A stretch of DNA of 64,000 nucleotides from Lomentospora prolificans (taxonomy: Eukaryota; Ascomycota; Sordariomycetes; Microascales; Microascaceae), in NCBI GenBank assembly GCA_029532625.1, contig JARFXM010000008.1, forward strand, positions 2,232,001 to 2,296,000. The letters run 5' to 3'. A program made the position numbers and the translations under genes. Each line of letters begins with the position of its first letter. Within the stretch, counting starts at the first letter, position 1. This document shows positions 54,492 to 64,000 of the stretch, piece by piece. Under the pieces are notes generated by a model. It was not told where the DNA came from. It saw only the letters and a program-made list of their open reading frames with translations, and searched no databases.

Positions 54492-55943
54492 ATGACGTTT
54501 GACGACGATGACGACAATGCCATTCTTCACCCCGCGAAACGCGCCGCGGGCGAGGAAGCCGACGAGCACGAGGACCGAGCCCCCGACTACCGTATCCTCG
54601 CTTCCATGCTGAACAAGAAAGGCAGGTCGAGTCAAGAGGTGCGCAAAGGCGAAAAAGATTTTGAGGAACACGGCACCCGCGTGCAAGAGGACGCGTTGGA
54701 GACCAGTCGGCGTGTGATGGATGAGGTGCTTAGCTACGAGAGGCACTTTACGGAGGACAACTGGGTGCGGGCGTGGTATTTCCCCGATTGGTGGGTCAGC
54801 GAGCAGGCGAGTGAGATTTGCGAAGGCAACGAGAAGATTGATGCGGACGATCTGCTGTTGGAGGACCGAGTGGCGATCGTGGAGCATACAAAGAGATTTC
54901 CTGCTCGGTTACTTGGGCGAGTGGTGCCGGGAGTGAAGCGGAAGTATGCTGCGTCAGGGCAAACCTGGCTGTTGCCGGAGGAGGCGCTGTTTTTGGTGGA
55001 GAGGGGAAGTATGGAGCTCTGGTGGCCGGATTTGAAGCTGGACGAGTTCTTCCCGCCACTGGAGGTGGAGGGCGAGGGAGAGCCCCCCAAATCCAGGCTT
55101 ACAGGGATCGAGGACGACGAGTATACGACTGGCATTCCCTTGAGCTTGCAAGGGGCTTATGCGATGCTTATTGGATACCCAGGAGAAAGGGGAAAGGTGC
55201 CTCTGGCGAGGTTCCAGGTTTACTCTACGTTGAAGAGGGCTGGATTTCATGTAATGCCCGTGAAGAGAGGGTTCAAGCCTGAGCCGCAAACCGCCACTGA
55301 GGGAAGACAGAGCCTCTGGAAATGGCTGGTTTCGCTTATATCTTCTGGCTCACGGAACCGCAACCCGCCAGCCCTGGGACCTCTTGTTCGTCCGGGCCTT
55401 TACCACTCTTACAACCCCATCTTCCAACAACTCGCCATTATTCCTAGACATAAGCCCACCACGAGAAGTTCAGTCCATGCAGACCCCGATGATCCCTTCC
55501 GCATCCACTACAATGTTTGGAAAGCTGAAGGCTCCTTCCGAAAAGGCAACCCTCCTCCACCAGACTTTCGAGTCTGCGTTGTCGACACCCGTGATACCGC
55601 CTTCCCGACTCTCGAGCAGATTACTGCTCTCTTAGAAAGCACGCCCTACGACCCACCTCCCCCAATCAAGCCCGGCGTGCCCGCTGGCAACGTCGGGCAG
55701 ATGCACCTAAGACTCAAGCACGGCTACCGCAACGTACTCATCGCTGTGGTGGACCACGGTATTATCAGCTTTAATCGCTTTAGCGATGCCGGGTTCAGCG
55801 AGGAGATCCTCTTCGAGGCGTTTGACGATAGGGTGCGCAACGCGGCGGAGGGGAAGAAGGGCCCCGCTAAGAAGAGCGGCCAAGGGGGCGGGAAACGAGG
55901 AGGCAAGAGAGGAGGGAAGAGGGGCGGCAAGAGGGGTGGCTGA
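54492..55943 (+). CDS. SEN54: tRNA-splicing endonuclease subunit Sen54
   Basis: Single exon, 483 aa from the ATG at 54492. Sen54 is a structural subunit of the Sen2-Sen15-Sen34-Sen54 enzyme that cuts introns from pre-tRNA. The Sen54 N-terminal domain (about residues 60-135) is clear from SYERHFTEDNWVRAWYFPDW, EDRVAIVEHTKRFPARLLG and GQTWLLPEEALFLVERGSME; DEYTTGIPLSLQGAYAMLIG and FQVYSTLKRAGFHVMP follow. The C-terminal endonuclease-like fold includes FRVCVVDTRDTAFPTLEQ and LIAVVDHGIISFNRF. The N-terminus is acidic (MTFDDDDDN). The last 30 residues are four GGKRGG-type repeats after a Lys-rich linker, an RGG-like tail likely to bind RNA (inference). The start was chosen over the in-frame 54171 ATG, which adds 107 residues unlike the family. 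An intron-bearing tRNA gene, a substrate of this enzyme class, lies 580 bp upstream. Confidence 0.93.
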   Translation: MTFDDDDDNAILHPAKRAAGEEADEHEDRAPDYRILASMLNKKGRSSQEVRKGEKDFEEHGTRVQEDALETSRRVMDEVLSYERHFTEDNWVRAWYFPDWWVSEQASEICEGNEKIDADDLLLEDRVAIVEHTKRFPARLLGRVVPGVKRKYAASGQTWLLPEEALFLVERGSMELWWPDLKLDEFFPPLEVEGEGEPPKSRLTGIEDDEYTTGIPLSLQGAYAMLIGYPGERGKVPLARFQVYSTLKRAGFHVMPVKRGFKPEPQTATEGRQSLWKWLVSLISSGSRNRNPPALGPLVRPGLYHSYNPIFQQLAIIPRHKPTTRSSVHADPDDPFRIHYNVWKAEGSFRKGNPPPPDFRVCVVDTRDTAFPTLEQITALLESTPYDPPPPIKPGVPAGNVGQMHLRLKHGYRNVLIAVVDHGIISFNRFSDAGFSEEILFEAFDDRVRNAAEGKKGPAKKSGQGGGKRGGKRGGKRGGKRGG

Positions 55944-58900
55944 TGCTAAGAGTTGGACAGTGACATTTGTGTGATTTTAGGAAAGGAACTCATAAAAGAT
56001 ACCCGGGCTCCTGGCGTTTGGGGCCCAACCCTTTTGCTGTGCGTATTTTCCCTAAAAGTATGGGTTAGGGAGTTCATAGAAAAAAAAAAGGAATAGAGCT
56101 TATAGAGCATCGAATAGACGCCTAACATTATCACATTGAACTAGCCTTGATGCAGAAGCGGCCGATGAAGTATGGAATGTCAATATGGCTGATATCTTTT
56201 AAACCCGCTCATCTCTTCCGGGTGGACATCTTGCCTTCCTGCATTGGAACACAGAATGAGCAAGCTGCGTAACAGCATTAGGATCGAGTGTCGCATGTGC
56301 TGTGCTTACAATTCTACAGGTTGGAAAACATCAAACATCAACTGGTGATAATACTTGGCTGATGTGCGAGTGGGGGAATAGCAGAGGCCATATCGGACGA
56401 TACTGTGGACACGCGAGATCTGAGAAATGCTCATCGGGCTTGACGATGGCGCAAGGGCACGCAACTAATACTTGAACGCGCAACTGCATTGAGCCTCCGT
56501 TCATCCAGTCAGTGGACGCTCTGGGGTGTGTTCTCGTCAGCTCACCGAAAATGGCAACAGAGCGTTACCAGAGTTCAATCCCGGCTCAAAAACTCCTCTT
56601 TCTGCTTTCGTCCTTTTTTAACATCGCCAGCTTGTACCTCTCTGCCCACCCCAATACGGTATGGATTACCGTGTGGGCACGAACCTGTAACTGACGTGTA
56701 TGGAGTATTACGACTGTGTGGCATTCCCAGCCAGGCGCGCTTGTCTGGCTTTCGAAGTGCCGCACGGGTTTTTTTGGCTTTCGCTCGTTGGTGGTTAATA
56801 TCGCAAAATCAAATAATAAGAGGTAGCACTAACTAGCCCCAATCAAAACAGGATAAAGGGTAAATGTGGCCATCACATATGGGCATGGTTGATACGGGAC
56901 CTATGAGGTGACTGACTGCTGGGACAATTGCGTTCATCAATCAGCCAAGGTTTGCGTTTCAGAATTGGACGCAAGAGTGAGGGAAAGCAAATAGATATCT
57001 AGAGTTGGTGGCTGCAGTCAGATTTCGATGATATGGAAGGATTGGTACACGCCTACATATATACCTCGGAACAGCGGCTGAGGGAACAAATAAGGGGTGA
57101 GATTAATTTTCGGATAACACCACAATTAAAACGTTCTGTGCATTTATCTATTGCTCAAAAGTCGACGCTTAAGGGGAGAGAGTATTTATTGAGAGGGCCT
57201 AAAGTATGCGGACGAATCCAATGCATCAATTTCCATTGATGCAAGGATCTATGAGCGGAGAGTTTTACAGAGTACAGTTCAGCTGATGGGCCAGGTATGT
57301 CCCCGCGTAACAAGGTGCAGTGCTAGCGTCTTTGAGTCTTGGGGTGGGTGAAATTTGATGTATCTGGCACTTGATTTGACGTTGAGAGATGGATGAGTGC
57401 GGCGAGGTGGCCGGCCGGGGGTGGGATCATTGATAAGAGCCAGCTGGCGAATGTGAAAAGTAATAGTCTGGATTCTAACTTCCTAGGGGGTCACGCTATT
57501 GCATACAGCCAGCGGGTGTTGTGGGATTGTGCTATTACTTGTAGGTAACTCGACTTGGTCAGCTTGAGAAGATGTCACCAAGCGTCTGTTATTACTTGTG
57601 GATCGTCAACATCATGCGGCGGTACTGTTGGTCGTGATGGCCCGGACAAGCTGGCAAGATCTGGCAAGCTGGGGCAGGAAGGAGCGTATAACTATCACTT
57701 GCCTGATCCCCACCGGAAATCATTTGATGAATACTCGTAAGGAGGAGGTATATTGTCACGAGTAACAAGTACACAATGCAAGTACTGTGCCAATTGTATT
57801 GATGGCTTGACTTTAGGCGAATCAGCATCCCAGGCAAAACTTGAAAAGGAACCTTGGGAAAGTAATTAAGACCTGGCCTGAAGGCAAAGCCAGCTACGTC
57901 CATGTGCGCCTGTTGCTGGCGTTGGTCGGTAGTACAGACAGACACAGGAATACTTGTCGATACTAAGAGTCAGGCCAAGCGAGAATCAAGACCAGTCATG
58001 CAAGTGCCTCTTTCCCTTGCGAATTCCAAATTTATTAGGGACTGGGTCAAGTTGTCCAAACTGCTATTGATGACTTTTCCTCGCTCCTCTCTTCTTGCTC
58101 TAGTCGCGCAGTTTTCTGTTCCTGTTGTTGCTGGCTCTATTATTTTCCACCCCCCCGTCGCCAGCAACTCCAAACTCTAACTTATTTTGAACCACACACG
58201 CACCCGCAACATTGCATTGCCAGCATTTGATTTGATTTGGCGCTGCGCCTGTTTCTGTTTCTTTTCCGCCCCATCCCTCCCTCCACCCAGTTCCGCTTGG
58301 AAGTTGGAACCAACACACGCCCAAAGCAACATCCCATTTGCACTGAGCCGATTCCCTTTTCGCTCCCATTCCCATCTAAAACAAACACCAAAAACAGGTC
58401 AACGAAGTAACAGACAGGCAAGCCGGCTCGAAACTCTTGGGATCCTACGCCTTTCGCCTTTTACTACCCTCCGTTCTCTCTTCTTTTGCTCCTTTTATTC
58501 TGTCTCTCCACTGCTGGTCATCGATAACTCCCTCTGCTACTCGCTCCCTTAATTCGCGGCCGCTTTCGATGTTTGCGCCTCTGCTCCTTGATGGATTATT
58601 GATGCCGCGCAACCCGTACTTTGCAACTTGAAGCTCCTCCCCATTTCGCATTTCCTCATTTCTGTCGTGCTTTGTCTTCGCACACGCGCGCAGCCGCAGC
58701 AACTCTCGCAACCAAGGGCTAGACAAAAAAAGGCTACGCTGTCCGACTTGCCGAGACAGTGCCACAAAAGGTAAAATGTTGCCCGAATTTCATCTGTCCG
58801 TTTTCGGGCTTCCCCCTTTGAAGGAGTTCGTCGTCTTATCAGCTCTTTTCCTATCTTCAACTGTTGGTCTCGATCCCTGAGCTTAAGACTTGACACGGGA

Positions 58901-59578
58901 TTCCGATCAACTCCAGCGAGTTGACTCTATATCCTTGCCGCGTCGTTGTATTTGATGTCTCATTGTTCAGTTGCCTTTGCATCCGTGGTCCTCGGTCTCT
59001 TCTATTCAGTAGTTACAATAGTAGAGAGCCTTTGATCTGCCCTCGTCTATTCCATCACCTTTGTATGCCAATTTGGCCTATCCTGCTCAAATCCCGCATC
59101 TTAGGCTCTTGTCACTACTTCGTACTCATCGTCTCATTACCTTCATTGCGATTCATGAGCTGTGTGTATGGCCCGACCTCTCATCTTTAAAGGTTTCGGA
59201 CCAGCTAGACTATTCACATTACCTTGTTCCCCTTTGGATCTCGAGCTATCCACCGCCTTTTCTTCTTCTTCTCCAATTACCCCGTCGATACACTAGAAGC
59301 CCACTGTGAAATATCCCATCCCATCCCGCAGCCTCACCACCTTCTACTATTCACTTCTGAAGCAGCTGGCTTCTCTTTCTTGGCACCCATCTGCGCCCCA
59401 AAAAATTTGGACCCATCGTGGTTCACCGAGCATCCAGCCTGCACCACCTTTTCTCTTATGATACCGTCGTCGCGTTTTGCCGCCGAGGGATCTTTCCAGA
59501 AACAAGCATTAACCTGTCCTCAATCCTGCAGTTCCCTTATCTCGCCTCTGGCGTCCTCTGCAATAGTGCCACGTCAAT
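55944..59578. other. 3.6-kb intergenic region, no gene seen
   Basis: No domain-bearing frame. From about 58170 to 59578 the strand is strongly C/T-rich with few purine runs, typical of the long promoter and 5' leader of fungal regulatory genes, here for the gene starting at 59579. It contains many short frames that could act as upstream ORFs. Confidence 0.4.
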
Positions 59579-61799
59579 ATGAGTGATCAGCCTCTCGCAA
59601 AGGACAGAACTCCACCTCTCGGGGTTGATGGCGAGCGAAATTACGCCCCGGAAGCCTTGAAGTCCCCAGCAGCCGCCCAAGCGGTCGTTGCGCGGTAGGT
59701 TTATTCCAGCGTTAGCTCCTCTTTTTTTTATGTGCTCTACTCTAACATTACATAGGCCCCCCTCGGCGGCCGGCAAGGACCAGATTTCGGAGCATCCTGC
59801 GATGGCAAGTGATCCTGAGCTGAGTCCTGTTCCGAGTCAAAGCATGAGCCCTCCCAGCAGTAGCAGTATCAATATCAACACCCTCCACGACGAGATCGTC
59901 GTCGGCTCCCAAAGTAACGGCGTTACCCCTAAGCCGTCGTTTTCCAGAGTTTCAGGGGCCGACTGGGATACGGAGACCCTAGATGAATCGCGTGGTACCA
60001 CGGAAGTCCGCCGTGGTACCAAGCGTAGCCTTCTTCCAGATAGCCCTCCGCGCCGGGTAGATATTCAGCCCGAGCGCACGCCCGCTGACTTTACAAAGGA
60101 GCTAGAGCCTCGGCGTACCAAGGTAGTTCGTCGATCGGTTGCCGGCCCCGGCGTAAAAGGAGTGGTGCTTGGATACTGGAGGGATTCCCGCGTTCCCAAT
60201 GTTGAAGATAGGCATGCTGTTATTGGCTTCATTGACGTTAGAGACCGCCTCCGCACCCAAATTCAGAACACGACGCGGACAGGCAAACCCGTCCCCACTG
60301 ACTATCCTCTTCCTCCCGGCCCCGGCGGCAGCTGGGTTACTTTTGAGCGTATCGTCTTCGTCGACCACCTAATCGGCCTAGACCAGCATCACGTCAAGGA
60401 ATATGTCAAGGTCCGCTCAGAGATGAACCCTTCTGACGCGAAGGAGGCCGCCGAGGCGGATCTCGCCGCTCGTGCAGAGGCAGTTAGCCGCCTCAAGGCC
60501 AATCCCGTCCCTGATTCGGCACCTCCCGCTCCCATGGCCTATGGCGAAGACGTGCCTGAGACCCTCCTTACCCCCGCTCGGCCGGACAACTCGATCAAGC
60601 GCCGAAAGACGTCGGGCAGCTTCGCCCCTATCTCATCGTCGAGCCCTACACCTCGAGATAGCGGCAACATCCTCCCGATGGACCCTCATGATCCGCTTAT
60701 TGGGACCAGGCCTACTCGCATTCTTGTGGGGTATTGGAAGAGCTCGAGCGAGCTCGATGAACGTGATAGGCACGCCGTATATGGGATCCTTGGTCAGAAT
60801 GATATGTTTCGCGTGAAACTTGTCCGAGAGACCCGCGATGGACGCTATATTAATGGCAACTTCCCTGCCGGCGCAGGTGCCTTATGGATTCACTACGACG
60901 AAGTACAGTTCGAACCACGCCTTGAGTCTCTCAGTCGCACTGAGGTCAAGGAATACTGCCGCATTCGGCAATACCAGCTCGACCACGGCGATGAGACGGA
61001 GGAGCAGCGCGCCATAAATGAAGACTTTGCCGTTCGCTACGCCCGTGAACGAGTCGCAGCCGGATTCCGGGGTTACACAAGCACCGCGGTTCCCAAGGCG
61101 AGCCGTACTAGTATGGCTGAAACAGACGAGGATACGAGCATGGTTGTCGAGCAGCCGCGCCTCGTACGTAGCAATCAGAATATCCACCATCACCAGCAGC
61201 ACGCCATCGCATCAGACGCCGATACTCCCCAGCGTCGAGGCCGTAGTGAAATGCGTCCTAATTACAACGAATCCTCGAATCATCGGGCCGCGTCGGAACT
61301 GGTGGAGAGGACTAGCAGCATTGCCCAACGTGAGATTGCTCGCGCCGAAGCCGCCCAGCTCCGCCAGGACAGGTATGCTGCAGACCGGTATGCTGCTACC
61401 AAGGAAGCGGCGGTAGCGGCGGCTTCGGCCGTTGCGGCTTCTCTTTCCACAGGACACTCGACGCCTATGCAAGCCGTTCGTCACGACATGCCAGGTAGCA
61501 ATGGCCACACTGCCCATAACAACTACAACAATAGCAACAGCACGGTGAATAACAATAGCCGCGTGCCCTTCCATGAGTCGGACGATATGATGCGCCTTAA
61601 TAATGTGTGGGCTAGACAAGAAGCCCAACGGATCCGCAACACGGGCCAGGATGATGCCAAGATTTATAACGGCATCAAGTACGAGCGTAAGGCGACGGGC
61701 CCATTTCAGGGTCGCTTCGTATCCCAGGGTACGATTATCAGTATCGATGGAGAGGATTATGTTGAGTATAGGGTTCTTACAAAGCCCTGTTTCTTTTAA
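59579..61799 (+). CDS. unknown fungal protein with duplicated GYW/DRHAV module
   Basis: Two exons (59579-59694, 59756-61799) give 719 aa; the intron starts GTAGGT, contains CTAAC and ends CATAG. The protein is not recognised. It holds two related modules of about 85-90 residues. The first (about 172-259) has VVLGYWRDSRVPNVEDRHAV, PGGSWVTFERIVFVDHL and HHVKEYVKVR. The second (about 359-443) has ILVGYWKSSSELDERDRHAV, GALWIHYDEVQFEPRLESL and TEVKEYCRIR. Between and after them are disordered regions with Ser/Pro runs, the basic patch IKRRKTS (possible nuclear signal), an Ala/Arg-rich helix (about 560-610) and an Asn-rich run. The last 40 residues, GPFQGRFVSQGTIISIDGED and VEYRVLTKPCFF, form a separate well-ordered motif. 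The long pyrimidine-rich leader suggests a regulated gene. A chromatin or transcription role is only a guess. Confidence 0.82.
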
Positions 61800-63787
61800 G
61801 CAACTACTCTTGTCACACACAATGTTATTTGGAGGGATTGATTTTGATACCCAAGGGCCAGTTAAGAATGAAGAACTTGATCTACACCAAGGGCGGAATG
61901 GAGCGTCGATTTGATTTCCCTATCGTCTTTTTTTGTCGAGTTGATGTGTTTCCACATCTAGCTGTATATCCATTCCTACGCATCCTTGTCGACCGAAGGA
62001 AACCATCGAGGCGCACTATTCACTCGAACCGGAACCGAGACTGTTACTCGACAGCGTTTCGCGCAACGTGCACATGGAGTTGGCATTTGATTTCCCATTA
62101 CAGCCGGGGGGCTAGCGGACTGGCACATGAATTTCGTCCAGTTACTTAGCTTAACCGGAGTACTTATCAATAACGGTCCCATTTTATGTTGGTGTCCTCC
62201 GTTCAACAGGGGGCCACGACACCGACCTAGTTGCCACAGTTGGGCCGTCGGAAGAGTTCACCCCTTATCTTTTACTCTCACATTACACACCCCGTTAAAC
62301 AGCAGGGGGTCCTCGCATTAGATATAGGCCAACACGATCACCTACATATAAGAATGGACACAAGAGAAACACTTGAGGGCATGGAAGGGTGCATCGGAAT
62401 AGCAACGGAAGTTTTTTTTTTCTTTTTCCCATGCGAATAGGCGGATTAACTCGGAAAAGAACAAGAATGGACTAGGGAGGTGCAATTCGGGCTTTCGTGT
62501 TTATGTTGAATTTCCTAGACCGTCTTCTCGTAAATTATACCTTGTGCTTCAAGAATTGTTGGGCTAACTGCTCGGTTTTTCTTTACTTGTTTTACTATAT
62601 TATAATCCATCCATTCTCTTTTTCAGCCCGTATTTGCTGTGCTTCAGGACGGTAGATAGGCGTGAGCTAGCCATGTTTACAAGGTACGTCGATAAGATCG
62701 AATTGGTTTCAAGGCCCGTCGAAGTGGCCTGACTAAAGAATGAGATCAATTTGCTCTTTCCGCTGGCCATCCTGCCCGAGTGAAGGGTACGTAGTGAACA
62801 AGTGATATATAGAAAAAGCTAATCAGCCTAGTATTCAAATGTATTGTATGAACAGGTTCAATGGTGGGTTGTGTGGTGTTTGTACCTGGCAAGCAGGGCT
62901 GAACCTTGGTCGCCATTCATTCGCACCTGGTCCATCGTCTTGATGCAGGATGGATCCAACGTTGGGAGTTTTGGAGTTGGGATGAATGGATGAGCTAGAT
63001 GGCAAGTACACGATGGCACAGTGGCCCTAGCCCAGCTATAGTTGGAGCAAAACGCATGCTAGGCGACTCGTTCGTTCTGCTTCAACATTCGTCCTTAAGC
63101 AACAGATACATTGCACAGCCGAGAAAGGAAGAGAAAAACCTTGTTCAAGTATTCATTTCGTTGGGAGAATTCGCTCGATATCTCTCACACACACCACTTT
63201 CCTGCTTCCTCCCCCGCTGTGGCTCACCCTCAGAAACTCATGTGGCCCCTCGGCCGTCCTCCTCCTTCATACTCTACCCATGGATGGTTCATGTCTAATT
63301 ACAAAGGAAAAGAAAAACGCAAAGCAAAAAAAAAAAAAAAAAGAGGAGGGGTTCGGGGGGAGAAACAAACGAATGCAAGATGCAAAGGCTGGTATTGTTT
63401 CCCGTTCCCCATTCCTCTGCATACTATACAACCCACAGCTTAGCTTTCCTCACCAACTTCCCTGCTCCGGTCATCGAAGCTTCCCGTCTCTGGGGAAACC
63501 TCTGATGGAAGAAAAAGGGAGGGGGTTCGCTTTTGTGGATAGTTAAATGTACTCCGACTCTTTCCCTCCTTCCTTCTTTCTTTTGGCCGTTCCTTTTCTT
63601 TATGTAATGATGCTCAATTTACACAAATCGCAGCCATTAAAAGCTGTTCCGATGCTGGACCGAAATAGAAGAAAAATCGGATCTGATCCCACCCGACTGG
63701 ACCGCTAAGTTTGCTTGGAGAAACAAATGAAAAAGGGAAAGGAATAAAACAATCGCTCGTAATGAACAAAGTCAACCCAACGCCTCA
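61800..63787. other. intergenic, no gene seen
   Basis: About 2 kb between convergent genes. It holds the 3' ends of the gene at 59579 and of the protease gene at the right edge. A poly(A) run lies at 63326-63342. Confidence 0.45.
63326..63342. repeat. poly(A) run, 17 bp
   Basis: Uninterrupted A17 within a purine-rich stretch in the 3' flank of the protease gene. Confidence 0.8.
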
Positions 63788-64000
63788 CTAAGGCGCCGGC
63801 ACGGGTGGTGGCGGATCGCTGGTCCCCGTTCCAGCTCCCGCCTCCGGACGACCCGTTGGGCCAAGCCCGGGTGGTAGCTCGCTAGTCGGTTGTGCCGGTA
63901 CCGGGACCGACATTACAGCGTTGGGTGACGCCGGCATACGGCCCGTCAACTTCTCTCCACGGATGACGCGCTCGACCTCGCGCTTGTCGAGTGTCTCGTA
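63788..64000 (-). CDS. YME1: C-terminus of probable i-AAA protease (YME1/IAP-1 type), partial
   Basis: The last 71 codons of a minus-strand gene that continues beyond the right edge. The first 18 residues, YETLDKREVERVIRGEKL, resemble the end of the M41 peptidase domain of FtsH-type AAA proteases. The next part, RMPASPNAVMSVPVPA, is followed by a Pro/Gly/Thr-rich tail ending PPPPVPAP. The i-AAA members in the mitochondrial inner membrane (Yme1, Neurospora IAP-1) end in this style, whereas m-AAA proteins have different tails. The ATPase and HEXXH parts lie outside the window, so the assignment rests on a short stretch. Confidence 0.6.
   Translation of the reverse strand, partial: YETLDKREVERVIRGEKLTGRMPASPNAVMSVPVPAQPTSELPPGLGPTGRPEAGAGTGTSDPPPPVPAP

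Noticed and set aside
56064..56073. TTAGGG-like telomere motif (GGGTTAGGG)
   Set aside because: Only one and a half units; not a telomere or internal telomeric repeat.
1..64000. CRISPR arrays, bacterial operons, rRNA genes, LTR or DNA transposons
   Set aside because: No direct-repeat/spacer pattern, terminal repeats, reverse transcriptase or transposase motifs were seen; the gene structure is eukaryotic.

Overview
The window is nuclear DNA of a filamentous ascomycete (Pezizomycotina, most likely a Sordariomycete-like mould). Genes are mostly single and interrupted by short introns (46-120 bp, a few of 160-550 bp) with GT..AG ends and CTAAC/CTGAC-like branch points. The recognisable proteins are standard fungal housekeeping families. 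There are no operons, no CRISPR array, no rRNA and no recognisable transposon. Exon models were built by hand from splice signals. Every model of a complete gene closes in frame from ATG to stop.

Layout. 0.9-5.7 kb: GPI15/PIG-H (GPI anchor synthesis), DEG1/PUS3 (tRNA pseudouridine synthase), a divergent Rho-type GTPase ending in a CAAX box, and RPC9 (RNA polymerase III). 5.75-9.8 kb: no gene seen. 9.8-11.3 kb: a PRS5-type PRPP synthetase subunit with a non-homologous insert. 13.1-16.7 kb: a nine-exon cytosolic GH63-type glycosidase. 18.8-23.4 kb: a RasGEF with a Ras-like P-loop domain inside the same protein. 23.4-29.6 kb: empty. 29.6-38.2 kb: a compact block with an unknown disordered protein, a HIT1/ZNHIT3 zinc-finger protein, NFU1, a secreted six-hairpin glycosidase and LSM1. 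40.5-41.1 kb: a DDP1/Aps1-type Nudix hydrolase. 41.1-47.4 kb: empty. 47.4-55.9 kb: ATE1, ATP5 (OSCP), MOB1, an intron-containing tRNA-Leu(UAG) and SEN54. 59.6-61.8 kb: an unknown protein with a duplicated module. The right edge cuts the 3' end of a probable mitochondrial i-AAA protease gene (YME1/IAP-1 type).

The genes do not form one pathway. Several independently serve RNA and translation: Pol III subunit, tRNA pseudouridylation, tRNA splicing, arginyl-tRNA transfer, mRNA decay and snoRNP assembly. Three are mitochondrial (NFU1, OSCP, i-AAA protease). The most notable points are two microexons (3 nt and 6 nt), one in each of the two six-hairpin glycosidase genes, the GTPase-RasGEF fusion, a probable dual-start DEG1, a Rho-like protein with altered catalytic motifs, and the duplicated-module protein at 59.6 kb. 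I found no clear new multi-gene system.
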